Below are positions 8,116 through 18,479 of a stretch of DNA of 64,000 nt, piece by piece (within the stretch, counting starts at the first letter, position 1; every line of letters begins with the position of its first letter). Position numbers and translations under genes: made by a program. The stretch lies in NCBI RefSeq assembly GCF_014203595.1, contig NZ_JACHJK010000005.1, positions 402,105-466,104 of the forward strand, written 5' to 3'. A model generated the notes under the pieces. That model ran no database searches, was not told the origin of the DNA, and saw only the letters and a program-made list of their open reading frames with translations. Origin of the DNA: Streptomyces echinatus. Lineage in GTDB: Bacteria > Actinomycetota > Actinomycetes > Streptomycetales > Streptomycetaceae.

Positions 8116-8424
8116 TCAAAGGACGCGCTGCGGTCGCACGACGCCGGCGTTCTCGCCATGACGGAGATCCCCGAGCCAGGCCGTCCGGCCGAGGTGGGTG
8201 ACCAAGATGCGGATGATCTCGGACTCGATGACGTACAGGACTCGGTAGTCATCGACGCGAAGACGGCGGATGTCCAAGCCGTACGGCGTCGATGCCACCG
8301 GTCGCGGATCCTGAGCCAGCTCGTCGATCGCGTCCAGGACCTTGGCGAGGCCTGCCGGGTCCTCCTCCAGGAACCGGGCTGCGGCGTTCAGGGCGTTCGG
8401 TTCGAAAATGATCTCGTAGGTCAC
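8116..8424 (-). CDS. RelE/ParE-family toxin
   Basis: A 102-residue basic protein of the RelE/ParE toxin superfamily, with the typical LDAIDELAQDPRP...GLDIRRLRVDDYRVLYVI pattern (residues about 30-65). RelE members cut mRNA on the ribosome; ParE members poison gyrase. The segment GDYRVLY-like YRVLYVI followed by RILVTHLGR fits RelE better. It starts with GTG at 8424, overlapping the antitoxin stop (GTGA), so antitoxin is made first and the two are coupled. Confidence 0.88.
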   Translation of the reverse strand: MTYEIIFEPNALNAAARFLEEDPAGLAKVLDAIDELAQDPRPVASTPYGLDIRRLRVDDYRVLYVIESEIIRILVTHLGRTAWLGDLRHGENAGVVRPQRVL

Positions 8425-8675
8425 GGCTTTTCGAGCCCCAGCCGCCTGCGCACCTCTGCCATGGGGATGCCCTCGCCCAATGTCCCCGCGGCCTTGCGCA
8501 ACTGATACTCCGCGACCGCCAGCGCGTCTTCGAGATCCTCTATCACCTGGGGCGATACGAGGAGCGCGGCCACATGTCCGTGATCGGTGAGGGCGATGGT
8601 CTCGCGACTGTGTGCCGCGCGGCGGACGAGGTCACCGAGCTGGGAGCGGGCTGCGCTGATCGCGATCTGGGGCAT
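8421..8675 (-). CDS. Phd/YefM-family antitoxin
   Basis: An 84-residue antitoxin. Its N-terminal MPQIAISAARSQLGDLVRRA and TIALTDHGHVAALLVSP are the Phd/YefM DNA-binding fold, and the C-terminal part (residues about 45-84) would wrap the RelE-type toxin. I chose ATG 8675, with GGGGGA upstream at suitable spacing; a TTG at 8693 in the same frame is the alternative. It precedes the toxin and overlaps it by four bases. Confidence 0.87.
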   Translation of the reverse strand: MPQIAISAARSQLGDLVRRAAHSRETIALTDHGHVAALLVSPQVIEDLEDALAVAEYQLRKAAGTLGEGIPMAEVRRRLGLEKP

Positions 8676-8701
8676 GCCGCCAGGGTCCCCCAAGGTGCCC
8701 T

Positions 8702-8723
8702 AAGTGACCACTAGTGTCACCTT
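8702..8723. promoter_or_regulatory. Palindrome upstream of the toxin-antitoxin pair
   Basis: AAGTGAC (8702-8708) and GTCACCTT (8716-8723) flank ACTAGT, giving a near-perfect palindrome just upstream of the antitoxin start. Phd/YefM antitoxins autoregulate through such sites. It lies 13 bases from the end of the convergent-side TetR gene. Confidence 0.5.
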
Positions 8724-8735
8724 TTCTGGTGAGCC

Positions 8736-9413
8736 CTAGCTCTTCCGGTGTCCTATCAGGCGCGGCTTCTGCTCCAGGCCGTCCAGGCCGTGCCACGCCA
8801 GGTTCACCAGATGGGCCGCCACCTCCGCCTTCTTCGGGCGGCGCACGTCCAGCCACCACTGGCCGGTCAGCGCGACCATGCCGACCAGGGCCTGGGCGTA
8901 CAGCGGAGCCAGCTTCGGATCGAAGCCCCGGGACTTGAACTCACGGCCCAGGATGTCCTCCACCTGCGTCGCGATGTCCGAGATCAGCGACGCGAAGGAG
9001 CCCGTGGACTGCGGGATGGGAGAGTCCCGGACCAGGATGCGGAAGCCGTCCGTGTACTCCTCGATGTAGTCGAGCAGCGCGAACGCGGCCTGCTCGCACA
9101 GCTCGCGGGGATGACCGGCGGTCAGCGACCCGGTCACCATGTCCAGCAGCCGCCGCATCTCGCGGTCCACCACCACCGCGTACAGCCCCTCCTTGCCGCC
9201 GAAGTGCTCGTACACCACCGGCTTGGACACCCCGGCCTTGGCCGCGATCTCCTCCACCGACGTGCCCTCGAAGCCCTTGGCCGCGAAGAGGGTACGACCG
9301 ATCTCCAGTAGCTGCTGACGGCGCTCGGCACCGGTCATACGGGTCCTGCGGGTGCGCCGCGGTTTGTCGTTGCCGGAGGTGCTGCTGGAGTCGGTCGCCA
9401 CGGCGTCAATCAT
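8736..9413 (-). CDS. TetR-family regulator coupled to the acyl desaturase
   Basis: A 225-residue TetR regulator. The HTH lies at about residues 27-75 (GTSVEEIAAKAGVSKPVVYEHF) and an all-helical ligand domain follows. Its start overlaps the stop of the desaturase gene by ATGA, so the two form an operon. A tandem palindrome in front of the desaturase is the natural target. The TetR-desaturase pairing suggests it senses an acyl-CoA or acyl chain and tunes unsaturation; that is inference from context. Confidence 0.88.
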   Translation of the reverse strand: MIDAVATDSSSTSGNDKPRRTRRTRMTGAERRQQLLEIGRTLFAAKGFEGTSVEEIAAKAGVSKPVVYEHFGGKEGLYAVVVDREMRRLLDMVTGSLTAGHPRELCEQAAFALLDYIEEYTDGFRILVRDSPIPQSTGSFASLISDIATQVEDILGREFKSRGFDPKLAPLYAQALVGMVALTGQWWLDVRRPKKAEVAAHLVNLAWHGLDGLEQKPRLIGHRKS

Positions 9414-10417
9414 GCCGTCTCGGCGGTCTCCCTCCGGCGCCGGGAGCCGCCTTCCCCGGTGTCGCGCCGCGAATCGATACGCGAGCGTGACGGCCAGCGC
9501 ACGTCGTACGCCCAGCCCAGCAGCTCGAACCAGCGGATGAAACGGGCCGACGAATCGATCTGGCCGCGCATCACACCGTGCCGCGCCGAGGTCGGGTCGG
9601 CGTGGTGCAGGTTGTGCCAGGACTCACCGCAGGACAGCACCGCCAGCCACCACACGTTGCCCGAGCGGTCCCGCGACTTGAACGGCCGCTTGCCCACCGC
9701 GTGACAGATCGAGTTGATCGACCACGTCACATGGTGCAGCAACGCCACCCGCACGAGTGAACCCCAGAAGAACGCCGTGAACGCGCCCCACCAGGACATC
9801 GTCACCAGACCGCCGATCAGCGGCGGCAGCGCCAGCGACAGGACCGTCCAGAAGACGAACTGGCGGGAGATCGCCCGGATCGCCGGATCCTTGATCAGAT
9901 CCGGCGCGTACTTGTCCTGCGGGGTCTGCTCCTCATCGAACATCCAGCCGATGTGCGCCCACCACAGGCCCTTCATCAGCGCCGGAACCGTCTCACCGAA
10001 CCGCCACGGTGAATGCGGGTCACCCTCCGCGTCGGAGAACTTGTGGTGCTTGCGGTGATCGGCCACCCAGCGCACCAGAGGACCCTCGACCGCCAGCGAG
10101 CCCATGACCGCCAACGCGATCCGCAGGGGCCGCTTGGCCTTGAACGAACCATGGGTGAAGTACCGGTGGAAACCGATCGTGATGCCGTGGCACCCCAGGA
10201 AGTAGAAGAACACCAGCAGGCCCACGTCGAGCCAGCTCACCCCCCAGCCCCAGGCCAGCGGCACGGCCGCCACCAGCGCCAGGAACGGCACGGCGATGAA
10301 GAGCAGCAGCGTGATCTGCTCGATCGACCCCTTCTGCTCACCGCCCAGCGTGGCGGAGGGAACAGCCGAGCCGGTGGCCTTGCGGGCGTCTTCGATCACA
10401 TCGGAACTTGAGGTCAT
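9410..10417 (-). CDS. Acyl-CoA/fatty-acid delta-9-type desaturase
   Basis: A 335-residue membrane di-iron desaturase. The three histidine boxes are present: HRYFTH (about residue 83), HRKHHKF (about 120) and HNLHHAD (about 272), with hydrophobic segments before box 1 and between boxes 2 and 3. It would insert a cis double bond into fatty acyl chains using O2 and an electron donor, adjusting membrane fluidity. ATG 10417 is preceded by AGGGGA. It is first in an operon with the TetR gene and diverges from ppc. Confidence 0.93.
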   Translation of the reverse strand: MTSSSDVIEDARKATGSAVPSATLGGEQKGSIEQITLLLFIAVPFLALVAAVPLAWGWGVSWLDVGLLVFFYFLGCHGITIGFHRYFTHGSFKAKRPLRIALAVMGSLAVEGPLVRWVADHRKHHKFSDAEGDPHSPWRFGETVPALMKGLWWAHIGWMFDEEQTPQDKYAPDLIKDPAIRAISRQFVFWTVLSLALPPLIGGLVTMSWWGAFTAFFWGSLVRVALLHHVTWSINSICHAVGKRPFKSRDRSGNVWWLAVLSCGESWHNLHHADPTSARHGVMRGQIDSSARFIRWFELLGWAYDVRWPSRSRIDSRRDTGEGGSRRRRETAETA

Positions 10418-10725
10418 GCGCGTCCCCTGTGGGGTCGAGGGTCGAGAGTCGAGTCAGATGCCGGGCACCCGGACCGCACGGGACTCGACGGTACTTCCCT
10501 ACGGTTCCGTAACCTACGGCAACGTAAGTATGGCAGCGTGTCACGCGGCGGCAAGAGCCCCAGACCCGGCGCGTCCACATCGCCACCTATCCTTGAACTC
10601 GGTCGGACAGCGCGGTCCGCTGAAGTTTCCTTCCCGGACGCTCCGGCCCGTATGCGGCGCCCGCCGCGCGGCAGCCGGCCGGGTTCCCCTCCAGACGAGC
10701 TTCAACACTGCAAGGAGCCGCACCT
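10418..10725. promoter_or_regulatory. Divergent desaturase/ppc promoter region with tandem TetR-type palindromes
   Basis: The region holds TACGGTTCCGTA (10500-10511, perfect palindrome) and TACGGCAACGTA (10515-10526, imperfect), 15 bases apart, with CCTACGG repeated at 10498 and 10513. This is the usual form of a TetR operator bound by two dimers and lies about 85 bases upstream of the desaturase. Nothing else stands out, apart from the ppc ribosome site AAGGAG at 10712-10717. Confidence 0.65.
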
Positions 10726-13458
<2,733 letters not shown>

Positions 13459-13468
13459 CCTCCAGGAA

Positions 13469-13510
13469 CGAGGGTGCCCCCGGGGTCGTACGACCCCGGG
13501 GGCACCCTCG
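13469..13510 (+). terminator. Terminator hairpin after ppc
   Basis: A perfect 20-bp stem with a 2-base centre spans 13469-13510 (arms starting CGAGGGTGCC and ending GGCACCCTCG), 11 bases after the ppc stop. It may also end transcription of the convergent membrane-protein gene. Confidence 0.85.
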
Positions 13511-13541
13511 TCTGTTCACGGCTACCGCGACACCGGCCCGC

Positions 13542-14048
13542 TCACTGCAGCACCACGAACGTCGCCGTCAGCAGCCCCGCCCCGGCAAGCCCCAGCACCC
13601 ACGCCGCCCGGACCAGCCGCATCCCGCCCGCGACCACCACCGAGGCCAGCAGCAGCGCGCCGCCCAGCGGCACCCAGGCGAACAGGATCCCCGCCGGACC
13701 CGACCGCACCGCGTCCCCGCCGCCGGGCTTCAGGACCACGTCGTACGTCGTCCCCGCACGCACCGCCACGGAATTCTCGATCTCCACCCGCGCGCGGGCC
13801 CGCGCCCCCGCCGACGTCGGCGTGAACGGGCCGTCGCACACGTCCCCCGCACACTCCGTCACCCGGACCGTGCCCCGCTCACGCCCCTTGGTCAGCATCA
13901 CGTGCTGTGCGGTCCCCCAGGAACCCCACACCCCGGCGAACACGATCAGGGCGGCGACCGCACCCATCGCCGCGACCCGTCCGAACCGCAGCGCGGACAC
14001 GGACGCCTGACGGGCGGTACTGGCTGTGGCTGGCATGGCCGGGATCAT
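13542..14048 (-). CDS. Hypothetical membrane protein
   Basis: A 168-residue protein with three predicted helices: about residues 26-44, 120-141 and 147-167. The region between helix 1 and 2 carries two cysteines (VTECAGDVCDG) and reads like an extracytoplasmic domain. I do not recognise the family. Start ATG 14048 has AGGGG at good spacing; ATG 14036 is an alternative. It lies downstream of pth on the same strand, convergent with ppc. Confidence 0.75.
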   Translation of the reverse strand: MIPAMPATASTARQASVSALRFGRVAAMGAVAALIVFAGVWGSWGTAQHVMLTKGRERGTVRVTECAGDVCDGPFTPTSAGARARARVEIENSVAVRAGTTYDVVLKPGGGDAVRSGPAGILFAWVPLGGALLLASVVVAGGMRLVRAAWVLGLAGAGLLTATFVVLQ

Positions 14049-14100
14049 TGGCCATACCCCTACGGCCGGTCAACTCCGGCGGGCGTCCTGGGCGGACAAG

Positions 14101-14703
14101 TCAGGAGTTGTACGCGCTCTGCGCCCGCTCCAGCCCCTCGATCACCAGAGCCTCCACCGCGTCCGCCGCACGGTCCACGAAGTAGTCCAGTTCCTTGCGC
14201 TCGGTGGAGGAGAAGTCCTTCAGCACGAAGTCCGCCACCTGCATCCGGCCCGGCGGCCGGCCGATCCCGAACCGCACCCGGTGGTAATCCGGCCCCATCG
14301 CCTTCGTCATCGACTTCAGACCGTTGTGCCCGTTGTCACCGCCGCCCAGCTTCAGCCGCAGCGTGCCGTAGTCGATGTCCAGCTCGTCATGGACCGCCAC
14401 GACATTCGCCGGCGGCACCTTGTAGAAGTCCTTCAGCGCGTTCACCGGACCGCCGGACAGGTTCATGTACGACATCGGCTTCGCCAGGATCACCCGGCGG
14501 TTCGCCGGCCCGACGGGACCGATCCGCCCCTCCAGCACCTGCGCCTGCGCCTTGCCCGCCCGCTTGAACTTCCCCCCGATCCGCTCCGCGAGCAGGTCCG
14601 CCACCATGAAGCCGACATTGTGCCGGTTCATGGCGTACTCCGGCCCGGGATTACCGAGCCCGACGATGAGCCAGGGGCCGCTGGCGGGGGTGGTCACGTC
14701 CAT
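14101..14703 (-). CDS. pth: Peptidyl-tRNA hydrolase
   Basis: A 200-residue Pth that frees tRNA from prematurely released peptidyl-tRNA. The signature GLGNPGPEYAMNRHNVGF contains the substrate Asn and the catalytic His; KPMSYMNLSGGPV and VHDELDIDYGTLRLKLGG with the conserved Asp follow. AGGAG lies 5 bases before ATG 14703. It is downstream of rplY on the minus strand, the usual actinobacterial order. Confidence 0.95.
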   Translation of the reverse strand: MDVTTPASGPWLIVGLGNPGPEYAMNRHNVGFMVADLLAERIGGKFKRAGKAQAQVLEGRIGPVGPANRRVILAKPMSYMNLSGGPVNALKDFYKVPPANVVAVHDELDIDYGTLRLKLGGGDNGHNGLKSMTKAMGPDYHRVRFGIGRPPGRMQVADFVLKDFSSTERKELDYFVDRAADAVEALVIEGLERAQSAYNS

Positions 14704-14722
14704 GTCTCCTCATGCAAGGCAA

Positions 14723-14755
14723 CAGCCGCTGCTCCCCCAAGGGAAGCAGCGGCTG
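14723..14755 (-). terminator. Hairpin between rplY and pth
   Basis: CAGCCGCTGCT (14723-14733) pairs perfectly with AGCAGCGGCTG (14745-14755). Lying just upstream of pth, it could terminate or attenuate transcription from rplY. Confidence 0.55.
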
Positions 14756-14804
14756 AAGCTGTATGGCTACCGCTGTGGGCAATCGATCCGCACGGCGATG
14801 GGAG

Positions 14805-14839
14805 TCCCCCCGCTCGGGCGAAGCCGAGAGGGGGGAGGG
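14805..14839. repeat. Short interspersed palindromic element
   Basis: A C-run/CTCGG arm (from 14805) and a CCGAG/G-run arm (to 14839) form a hairpin around GCGAAG. From memory this C-rich palindrome type recurs in intergenic regions of many Streptomyces genomes. Function unknown. It sits in the rplY-pth gap. Confidence 0.5.
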
Positions 14840-14912
14840 GTGGGCACAGCCCGCAGTGCCGGGCGCCTCGAAGACAGGCTCACGACAGCTGTGGCCGAGC
14901 CGCCGGCCAGGC

Positions 14913-15506
14913 TCAGGCCTCGGCGGCCTCTTCGCCCTCGGTCTCCTCGCCCGCGGTCTCCTCGGCCTGCGCCTGCAGCACCTGCAGCACCACCGCGTCC
15001 GCGTCCACGGCCAGGGAGACGCCCTTCGGCAGGGTGATGTCCTTGGCGTGGACGGAGGCACCGGCCGCCAGGCCCTCGACGGACACCGTCACGGCCTCGG
15101 GGATGTGCGTGGCCTCGGCCTCGACCGGCAGCGCGGCCAGGACGTGCTCCAGCAGGTTGCCACCCGGGGCCAGCTCGCCCTCGGCGTGCACCGGAATCTC
15201 GACCGTGACCTTCTCGCCACGCTTGACCAGCAGCAGGTCGACGTGCTCCAGGAAGCCCTTCAGCGGGTCACGCTGCACGGCCTTCGGGATCGCCAGCTCG
15301 TTGGCCTTGCCGTCGATGTCCAGGGAGATCAGGACGTTCGGCGTACGCAGCGCCAGCAGCAGCTCGTGGCCCGGGAGGGTCAGGTGCAGCGGGTCGGAAC
15401 CGTGGCCGTACAGAACGACGGGCACCTTGTTCTCACGGCGGATACGACGGGCGGCACCCTTGCCGAACTCGGTGCGCGTCTCGGCGGCGAGCTTCACCTC
15501 GGACAT
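14913..15506 (-). CDS. rplY: 50S ribosomal protein L25 / general stress protein Ctc
   Basis: A 197-residue L25 of the long TL5/CTC type. The N-terminal 5S-rRNA-binding domain (MSEVKLAAETRTEFGKGAAR) is followed by the C-terminal beta domain and an acidic Glu/Ala-rich tail (EETAGEETEGEEAAEA). Start ATG 15506 has GAGGAG at normal spacing; a GTG at 15515 sits too close to that site. Order glmU-prs-rplY-pth is conserved in actinobacteria. Confidence 0.93.
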   Translation of the reverse strand: MSEVKLAAETRTEFGKGAARRIRRENKVPVVLYGHGSDPLHLTLPGHELLLALRTPNVLISLDIDGKANELAIPKAVQRDPLKGFLEHVDLLLVKRGEKVTVEIPVHAEGELAPGGNLLEHVLAALPVEAEATHIPEAVTVSVEGLAAGASVHAKDITLPKGVSLAVDADAVVLQVLQAQAEETAGEETEGEEAAEA

Positions 15507-15613
15507 ATTGATCACTCCTCGCAGAACTGGGAACGGACGTGGTCACCCGGCCACGAACGGCCTGCTACGAAGAGCGCGTCGATAACGGATCACCACGGTC
15601 GCGCAAACGACCA

Positions 15614-15663
15614 CGGCCTCCCTCGCCGAGCAACTGCAGCAGTCTACTCGGCAGGGGAGGCCG
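15614..15663 (-). terminator. Hairpin between prs and rplY
   Basis: A 17-base arm (15614-15630, CGGCCTCCC...) pairs with 15647-15663 with two mismatches. Probably a terminator after prs. The remaining sequence up to 15506 should hold the rplY promoter, which I cannot pinpoint. Confidence 0.55.
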
Positions 15664-15711
15664 CACCCAAAAGGATCTTCAGTTAGCCCGCGAGAAGGGC
15701 CCGCAGAAACC

Positions 15712-16686
15712 TCACTGCTCGTCGAAGAGGCTGGTCACCGAGCCATCCTCGAACACCTCACGCACCGCGCTCGCGATCGTCGGAGCGATCGACAGCACCG
15801 TGATCTTGTCCAGCTCCAGCTCGCTCGGCGTCGGCAGCGTGTTCGTGAACACGAACTCACTCACCTTCGAGTTCTTCAGCCGGTCCGCCGCCGGACCCGA
15901 CAGCACACCGTGCGTCGCCGTCACGATGACATCCTCCGCACCGTGCGCGAACAGGGCGTCCGCCGCCGCGCAGATCGTGCCACCGGTGTCGATCATGTCG
16001 TCCACCAGCACACAGATCCGGCCCTTCACATCACCGACGACCTCGTGCACCGTCACCTGGTTCGCGACGTCCTTGTCACGCCGCTTGTGCACGATCGCCA
16101 GCGGCGCACCGAGCCGGTCGCACCACCGGTCCGCCACCCGCACCCGGCCCGCGTCCGGCGACACCACCGTCAGCTTCGACCGGTCCACCTTCGCCCCCAC
16201 GTAGTCCGCCAGAAGCGGCAGCGCGAACAGGTGGTCCACCGGACCGTCGAAGAAGCCCTGAATCTGATCCGTGTGCAGATCCACGGTCAGAATCCGGTCA
16301 GCCCCCGCCGTCTTCATCAGATCCGCGATCAGACGCGCCGAAATCGGTTCACGACCCCGGTGCTTCTTGTCCTGCCGCGCGTAACCGTAGAACGGCACGA
16401 TCACCGTGATGGAACGAGCCGACGCACGCTTCAGCGCGTCGATCATGATCAGCTGCTCCATGATCCACTTGTTGATCGGAGCCGTGTGGCTCTGGATCAG
16501 GAAGCAGTCCGCACCACGAGCCGACTCCTGGTAACGGACATAGATCTCACCGTTCGCGAAGTCGAAGGCCTTCGTCGGGACGACCCCGACACCCAGCTGC
16601 TGGGCGACCTCCTCGGCAAGCTCGGGGTGGGCGCGGCCGGAGAAGAACATCATCTTCTTCTCGCCGGTCGTCTTGATCCCGGTCAC
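15712..16686 (-). CDS. prs: Ribose-phosphate pyrophosphokinase
   Basis: A 324-residue PRPP synthetase, making the phosphoribosyl donor for nucleotides, His and Trp. VPFYGYARQDKKHRGREP is the ATP-binding flexible-loop region, and VDDMIDTGGT is the PRPP-binding loop. Start GTG 16686 has AGGAG 8 bases upstream. It follows glmU on the same strand after about 150 bases. Confidence 0.96.
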   Translation of the reverse strand: MTGIKTTGEKKMMFFSGRAHPELAEEVAQQLGVGVVPTKAFDFANGEIYVRYQESARGADCFLIQSHTAPINKWIMEQLIMIDALKRASARSITVIVPFYGYARQDKKHRGREPISARLIADLMKTAGADRILTVDLHTDQIQGFFDGPVDHLFALPLLADYVGAKVDRSKLTVVSPDAGRVRVADRWCDRLGAPLAIVHKRRDKDVANQVTVHEVVGDVKGRICVLVDDMIDTGGTICAAADALFAHGAEDVIVTATHGVLSGPAADRLKNSKVSEFVFTNTLPTPSELELDKITVLSIAPTIASAVREVFEDGSVTSLFDEQ

Positions 16687-16839
16687 AGCACTGTCTCCTC
16701 AGAGGTTGTCTCAGCCAGCCGGCTGCTCGGCGACCTCTCGGCTGGGCATGAGAGGCCGTATCAGCTGGTAAGGGTGCGGGTGCACGCGTGCGGATGTGCA
16801 CTTATCACGGTACGCCGTGTTTGACGCACCCGTTCCCGC

Positions 16840-18288
16840 TCAGTCCTCGCCCTCACCCTGCCGGGACGCCGCCTCGGCAGCCTTCGCCGCCGCACTCCCC
16901 GGACGCTTCCGGGCCACCCAGCCCTCGATATTCCGCTGCTGACCGCGGGCCACGGCCAGCGAACCGGGCGGCACATCCTTCGTGATCACGGACCCCGCCG
17001 CGGTGTAGGCACCGTCCCCCACCGTGACAGGAGCCACAAACATGTTGTCCGAACCGGTCCGGCAGTGCGACCCCACCGTCGTGTGGTGCTTGTCCTGACC
17101 GTCGTAGTTCACGAACACACTCGCCGCGCCGATGTTCGTGTACTCACCGATCGTCGCGTCCCCCACGTACGACAGATGAGGAATCTTCGTGCCCTCCCCG
17201 ATGGAGGCGTTCTTCGTCTCCACATACGTGCCGATCTTGCCCTTCGCGCCCAGCCGGGTCCCCGGACGCAGGTACGCGAACGGCCCCACACCCGCCCCCG
17301 CGCCCACCACGGCACCGTCGGACACCGTGTTGTCCACCCGCGCCCCCGCACCCACCCGGGTGTCCTTCAGCCGGCTGTTCGGGCCCACCTCCGCGCCCTC
17401 ACCGAGCTGCGTCGACCCGAGGAGCAGCGTGTTCGGCTGCACGATGACGTCCCGCTCGAAGGTCACGGTCACATCCACCCAGGTCGACGCCGGGTCCACG
17501 ACCGTCACGCCGTCCAGCATCGCCCGCGTCAGCAGCCGGTCGTTCAGGGTGCGCCGGGCCTCGGCGAGCTGCACCCGGTTGTTGATCCCGGCGATCTCCC
17601 GGTGGTCGCCGGCCACCGAGGCCCCCACCCGGTGCCCGGCCTCCCGCAGGATCCCCAGCACGTCCGTGAGGTACTCCTCACCCTGGCTGTTGTCCGTCCG
17701 CACCTTCTTCAGCGCGTCCGCCAGCAGCTGCCCGTCGAAGGCGAACACACCACTGTTGATCTCACGGATCGAGCGCTGGGCGTCGGTCGCGTCCTTGTGC
17801 TCCACGATCGCCGTGACGGCGCCCGTGGCGTCGTCCCGCACGATCCGGCCGTAACCGGTCGCGTCCGGCACCTCGGCGGTGAGCACGGTCACCGCGTTGC
17901 CGTCGGCGTGGTGCGTCCCGGCGAGCCGCGCGAGGGTGTCGGCGGTCAGCAGGGGCGTGTCGCCGCACACCACGACCACGGTCCCGTCCACGGCCCCGCC
18001 CAGCTCCTCCAGGCCCATCCGCACGGCGTGCCCGGTCCCGTTCTGCTGAGCCTGTACGGCCGTCCGTACGCCGGGGTCGATCTCGGCCAGGTGGGCGGTG
18101 ACCTGCTCACGGGCGTGGCCCACGACGACGACCAGGTTCGCGGGGTCCAACTCACGGGCGGCGGCCAGTACATGGCCGACCAGGGAACGGCCGCAGATGT
18201 CGTGCAGGACCTTGGGTGTGGCCGACTTCATACGGGTGCCCTCACCCGCTGCGAGAACGACGACGGCGGCCGGGCGGATGGCGCTCAC
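16840..18288 (-). CDS. glmU: Bifunctional GlmU: glucosamine-1-P acetyltransferase / GlcNAc-1-P uridylyltransferase
   Basis: A 482-residue two-domain enzyme that makes UDP-GlcNAc for cell wall. The N-terminal pyrophosphorylase domain opens with LAAGEGTRMKSATPK, and the C-terminal left-handed beta-helix contains hexapeptide repeats and the acetyltransferase segment HHTTVGSHCRTGSDN. A C-terminal tail rich in Ala/Glu/Arg is about 25 residues longer than in E. coli, as is usual in actinobacteria. GTG 18288 is the only suitable start; its ribosome site is weak. Confidence 0.95.
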   Translation of the reverse strand: MSAIRPAAVVVLAAGEGTRMKSATPKVLHDICGRSLVGHVLAAARELDPANLVVVVGHAREQVTAHLAEIDPGVRTAVQAQQNGTGHAVRMGLEELGGAVDGTVVVVCGDTPLLTADTLARLAGTHHADGNAVTVLTAEVPDATGYGRIVRDDATGAVTAIVEHKDATDAQRSIREINSGVFAFDGQLLADALKKVRTDNSQGEEYLTDVLGILREAGHRVGASVAGDHREIAGINNRVQLAEARRTLNDRLLTRAMLDGVTVVDPASTWVDVTVTFERDVIVQPNTLLLGSTQLGEGAEVGPNSRLKDTRVGAGARVDNTVSDGAVVGAGAGVGPFAYLRPGTRLGAKGKIGTYVETKNASIGEGTKIPHLSYVGDATIGEYTNIGAASVFVNYDGQDKHHTTVGSHCRTGSDNMFVAPVTVGDGAYTAAGSVITKDVPPGSLAVARGQQRNIEGWVARKRPGSAAAKAAEAASRQGEGED

Positions 18289-18360
18289 GGGGTTGCCCTT
18301 CGGCTTCGGTGTGTGGGGGTGACAGCCGCAGGATACCGGGGCGGGGTTTGGGGGGTACGA

Positions 18361-18394
18361 GTGCGGGCCCTGACGCTCCAGTCAGGGCCCGCAC
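18361..18394 (-). terminator. Perfect hairpin between tRNA-Gln and glmU
   Basis: GTGCGGGCCCTGAC (18361-18374) and GTCAGGGCCCGCAC (18381-18394) form a perfect 14-bp stem with a 6-base loop, 8 bases beyond the tRNA 3' end. It should end the tRNA transcript. Confidence 0.8.
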
Positions 18395-18402
18395 GGGTGG
18401 GG

Positions 18403-18473
18403 CTCCCGGGGGAGGACTCGAACCCCCATAAGTGACACCAAAAGACACCGTCTTGCCCTTAGACGACCCGGGA
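18403..18473 (-). tRNA. tRNA-Gln (anticodon TTG)
   Basis: The complement of 18403-18473 folds as a 71-base tRNA: acceptor TCCCGGG/CCCGGGA, D stem GTC/GAC, anticodon loop TTTTGGT (anticodon TTG), variable loop of 4, T arm GGGGG-TTCGAGT-CCTCC, and discriminator G. The 3' CCA is not encoded. The anticodon stem GTGTC/GTCAC has a T-T mismatch at the fourth pair; all other stems pair apart from one G-T. It is followed by a perfect terminator hairpin. Confidence 0.93.
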
Positions 18474-18479
18474 TAGCCC

